From Chamaelirium japonicum (Eukaryota; Streptophyta; Magnoliopsida; Liliales; Melanthiaceae): DNA of 64,000 bases. Both the position numbers and the translations under genes were made by a program. Below, in pieces: positions 62,672 to 64,000 of the stretch. How positions within the stretch are numbered: the stretch's first letter is position 1; each line of letters starts with the position of its first letter. The notes below the pieces were generated by a model. The model did no database searches. It worked only from the letters and a program-made list of their open reading frames with translations, and was not told the DNA's origin. Where the stretch lies: assembly GCA_947650365.1 (NCBI GenBank), contig OX393553.1:42021949-42085948 (forward strand), given 5' to 3'.

Positions 62672-64000
62672 GTACAAATGAATTAGAATGGATACATTCG
62701 TGCGAATGAATTAGAATGGATCGTACGAATGAGTAAGAATGGATCGTATGAATGAAATAGAATGGATTGTACGAATGAATTAGAATGGATTCATTCGTGC
62801 GAATGAGTTAGAATGGATAATACGATTGAGTAAGAATGGATCGTACGAATGAAATAGAATAGATCGTACGAATGAATTAGAATGGATCGTGCTAATGAAT
62901 TAGAATTGATCGTACGAATGAATTAGAATAGATTGTGCGAATGAATTAGAATGGATCGTACGAATGAATTAGAATGGATACATTCGTGCGAATGAATTAG
63001 AATGGATCGTATGAATGAATTAGAGTGGATACATTCGTACGAATGAATTAGAATGGATCGTACGAATGAATTAGAATGGATACATTCGTGCGAATGAATT
63101 AGAATGGATCGTATGAATGAATTAGAATGGATTGTATGAATGAATTAGAATGGATCGTGCTAATGAATTCGAATGGATCGTACGAATGAATTAGAATGGA
63201 TGCATTCGTGTGAATGAATTAGAATGGATCATACGAAGGAATTTGGGTGGATCGTACGAATGAATTAGAATGGATACATTCGTGCGAATGAATTAGAATG
63301 GATCGTATAAATGAATTAAAATGGATCGTGCGAATGAATTAGAATGGATCGTACGAATGAATTAGAATGGATCATAAGAATGAATTAGAATGGATCGTGC
63401 GAATGAATTAGAATGGATCGTACGATTGAATTAGAATGGATACATTCGTGCGAATGAATTAGAATGGATCTTACGAATGAGTAAGAATGGATCGTACGAA
63501 TGAAATAGAATGGATCGTACGAATGAATTAGAATGGATCGTGCTAATGAATTAGAATGGATCGTACGAATGAATTAGAATAGATTGTGCGAATGAATTAG
63601 AATGGATCGTACGAATGAATTAGAATGGATACATTCATGCGAATGAATTAGAATGGATCGTATGAATGAATTAGAATGGATCGAGCGAATGAATTCGAAT
63701 GGATCGTACGAATGAATTAGAATGGATACATTCGTGCGAATGAATTAGAATATATCATACGATTGAGTAAGAATGGATCGTACAAATGAAATAGAATAGA
63801 TCGTACGAATGAATTAGAATGGATTGTGCTAATGAATTAGAATTGATCGTACGAATGAATTAGAATAGATTATGCGAATGAATTAGAATGGATCGTACGA
63901 ATGAATTAGAATAGATACATTCGTGCGAATGAATTAGAATGGATACATTCGTGCGAATAAATTAGAATGGATCGTATGAATGAATTAGATTGGATCATAT
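62672..64000 (-). repeat. Satellite block (-), to window end
   Basis: Minus-oriented monomers and 120-bp-like units continue past the window edge. Confidence 0.93.

Larger units (their letters stand above)
44468..64000. repeat. 23-bp satellite array, right part
   Basis: Same family as the left part, continuing to the window edge. The first bases (CGGTCCATTCTTAC) complete the monomer interrupted at 38648, so the two parts were one array before the retrotransposon inserted. This part contains the inverted copy of the super-repeat and several local duplications. The array is open at both ends of the window, so its full size is unknown. Confidence 0.97.

Noticed and set aside
1..64000. Telomeric repeat or rDNA spacer
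   Set aside because: No TTTAGGG/TTAGGG-type unit and no rRNA sequence. The 23-bp unit is too long and too variable for telomere repeats.
1..64000. Identity with animal CATTC/GGAAT pericentromeric satellites
   Set aside because: CATTC strings are frequent, but the period is 23/28 bp and not 5 bp, and the inserted element is plant-like. The likeness is compositional only.
1..64000. Centromere assignment
   Set aside because: Higher-order repeats and a young Ty3/gypsy insertion would fit a centromere, but also any heterochromatic knob. Without CENH3 data nothing in the sequence decides it.

Overview
The window is almost entirely a short-period satellite DNA array from a nuclear eukaryotic genome, interrupted once by a complete, apparently very young, gag-only LTR retrotransposon. 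The retrotransposon points to a plant, most likely an angiosperm: its gag capsid region resembles plant Ty3/gypsy (Tat/Athila-like) elements, and it has a TGGCGCC primer-binding site and 5-bp target duplications. I cannot name the species. I see no cellular gene, tRNA or rRNA.

Satellite (1-38648 and 44468-64000). The basic monomer is 23 bp (example 217-239, core CCATTCTAATTCATTCG, flanked by GATC and GTAC). A 28-bp variant carries five extra bases (G-AATGT-ATCC; example 189-216). The two are combined into composite units, the clearest being 120 bp (69-188: one 28-mer plus four 23-mers) and 166 bp (58755-58920). Units differ mostly at CpG positions (CGTACG to CATACG, CGTATG or CGTACA).

The striking property is orientation. 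The array flips strand about 65 times in 58 kb, giving about 66 head-to-tail blocks of roughly 20 bp to 3.4 kb, joined by inverted junctions, many of them perfect or near-perfect palindromes. The junctions are not all different: a few junction sequences recur, often read from both strands. Above this lies a super-repeat. The block series at about 17.4-25.03 kb recurs in the same order and near-identical block lengths at about 28.1-35.3 kb (direct copy). A third copy lies inverted at about 44.5-53.88 kb, matching 18.9-28.3 kb read backwards. Smaller local duplications lie at 36.9-37.8, 44.6-47.5, 48.97-50.33, 54.67-55.45 and 61.05-61.74 kb.

Retrotransposon (38649-44467, minus strand). It has two 1,089-bp LTRs that look identical, a CGGTC target duplication, a PBS, a polypurine tract, one 426-codon gag ORF, and about 2.2 kb of GC-rich non-coding DNA built largely from three tandem-repeat families. 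No protease, reverse transcriptase, RNase H or integrase is present, so it must be mobilised in trans. It interrupted a 120-bp composite unit, and removing it with one target copy restores the satellite in phase.

Short open frames inside the satellite, and the forward ORFs in the GC-rich element, are by-products of repetition and are not annotated as genes. Block boundaries are by eye and good to about 5-10 bp.
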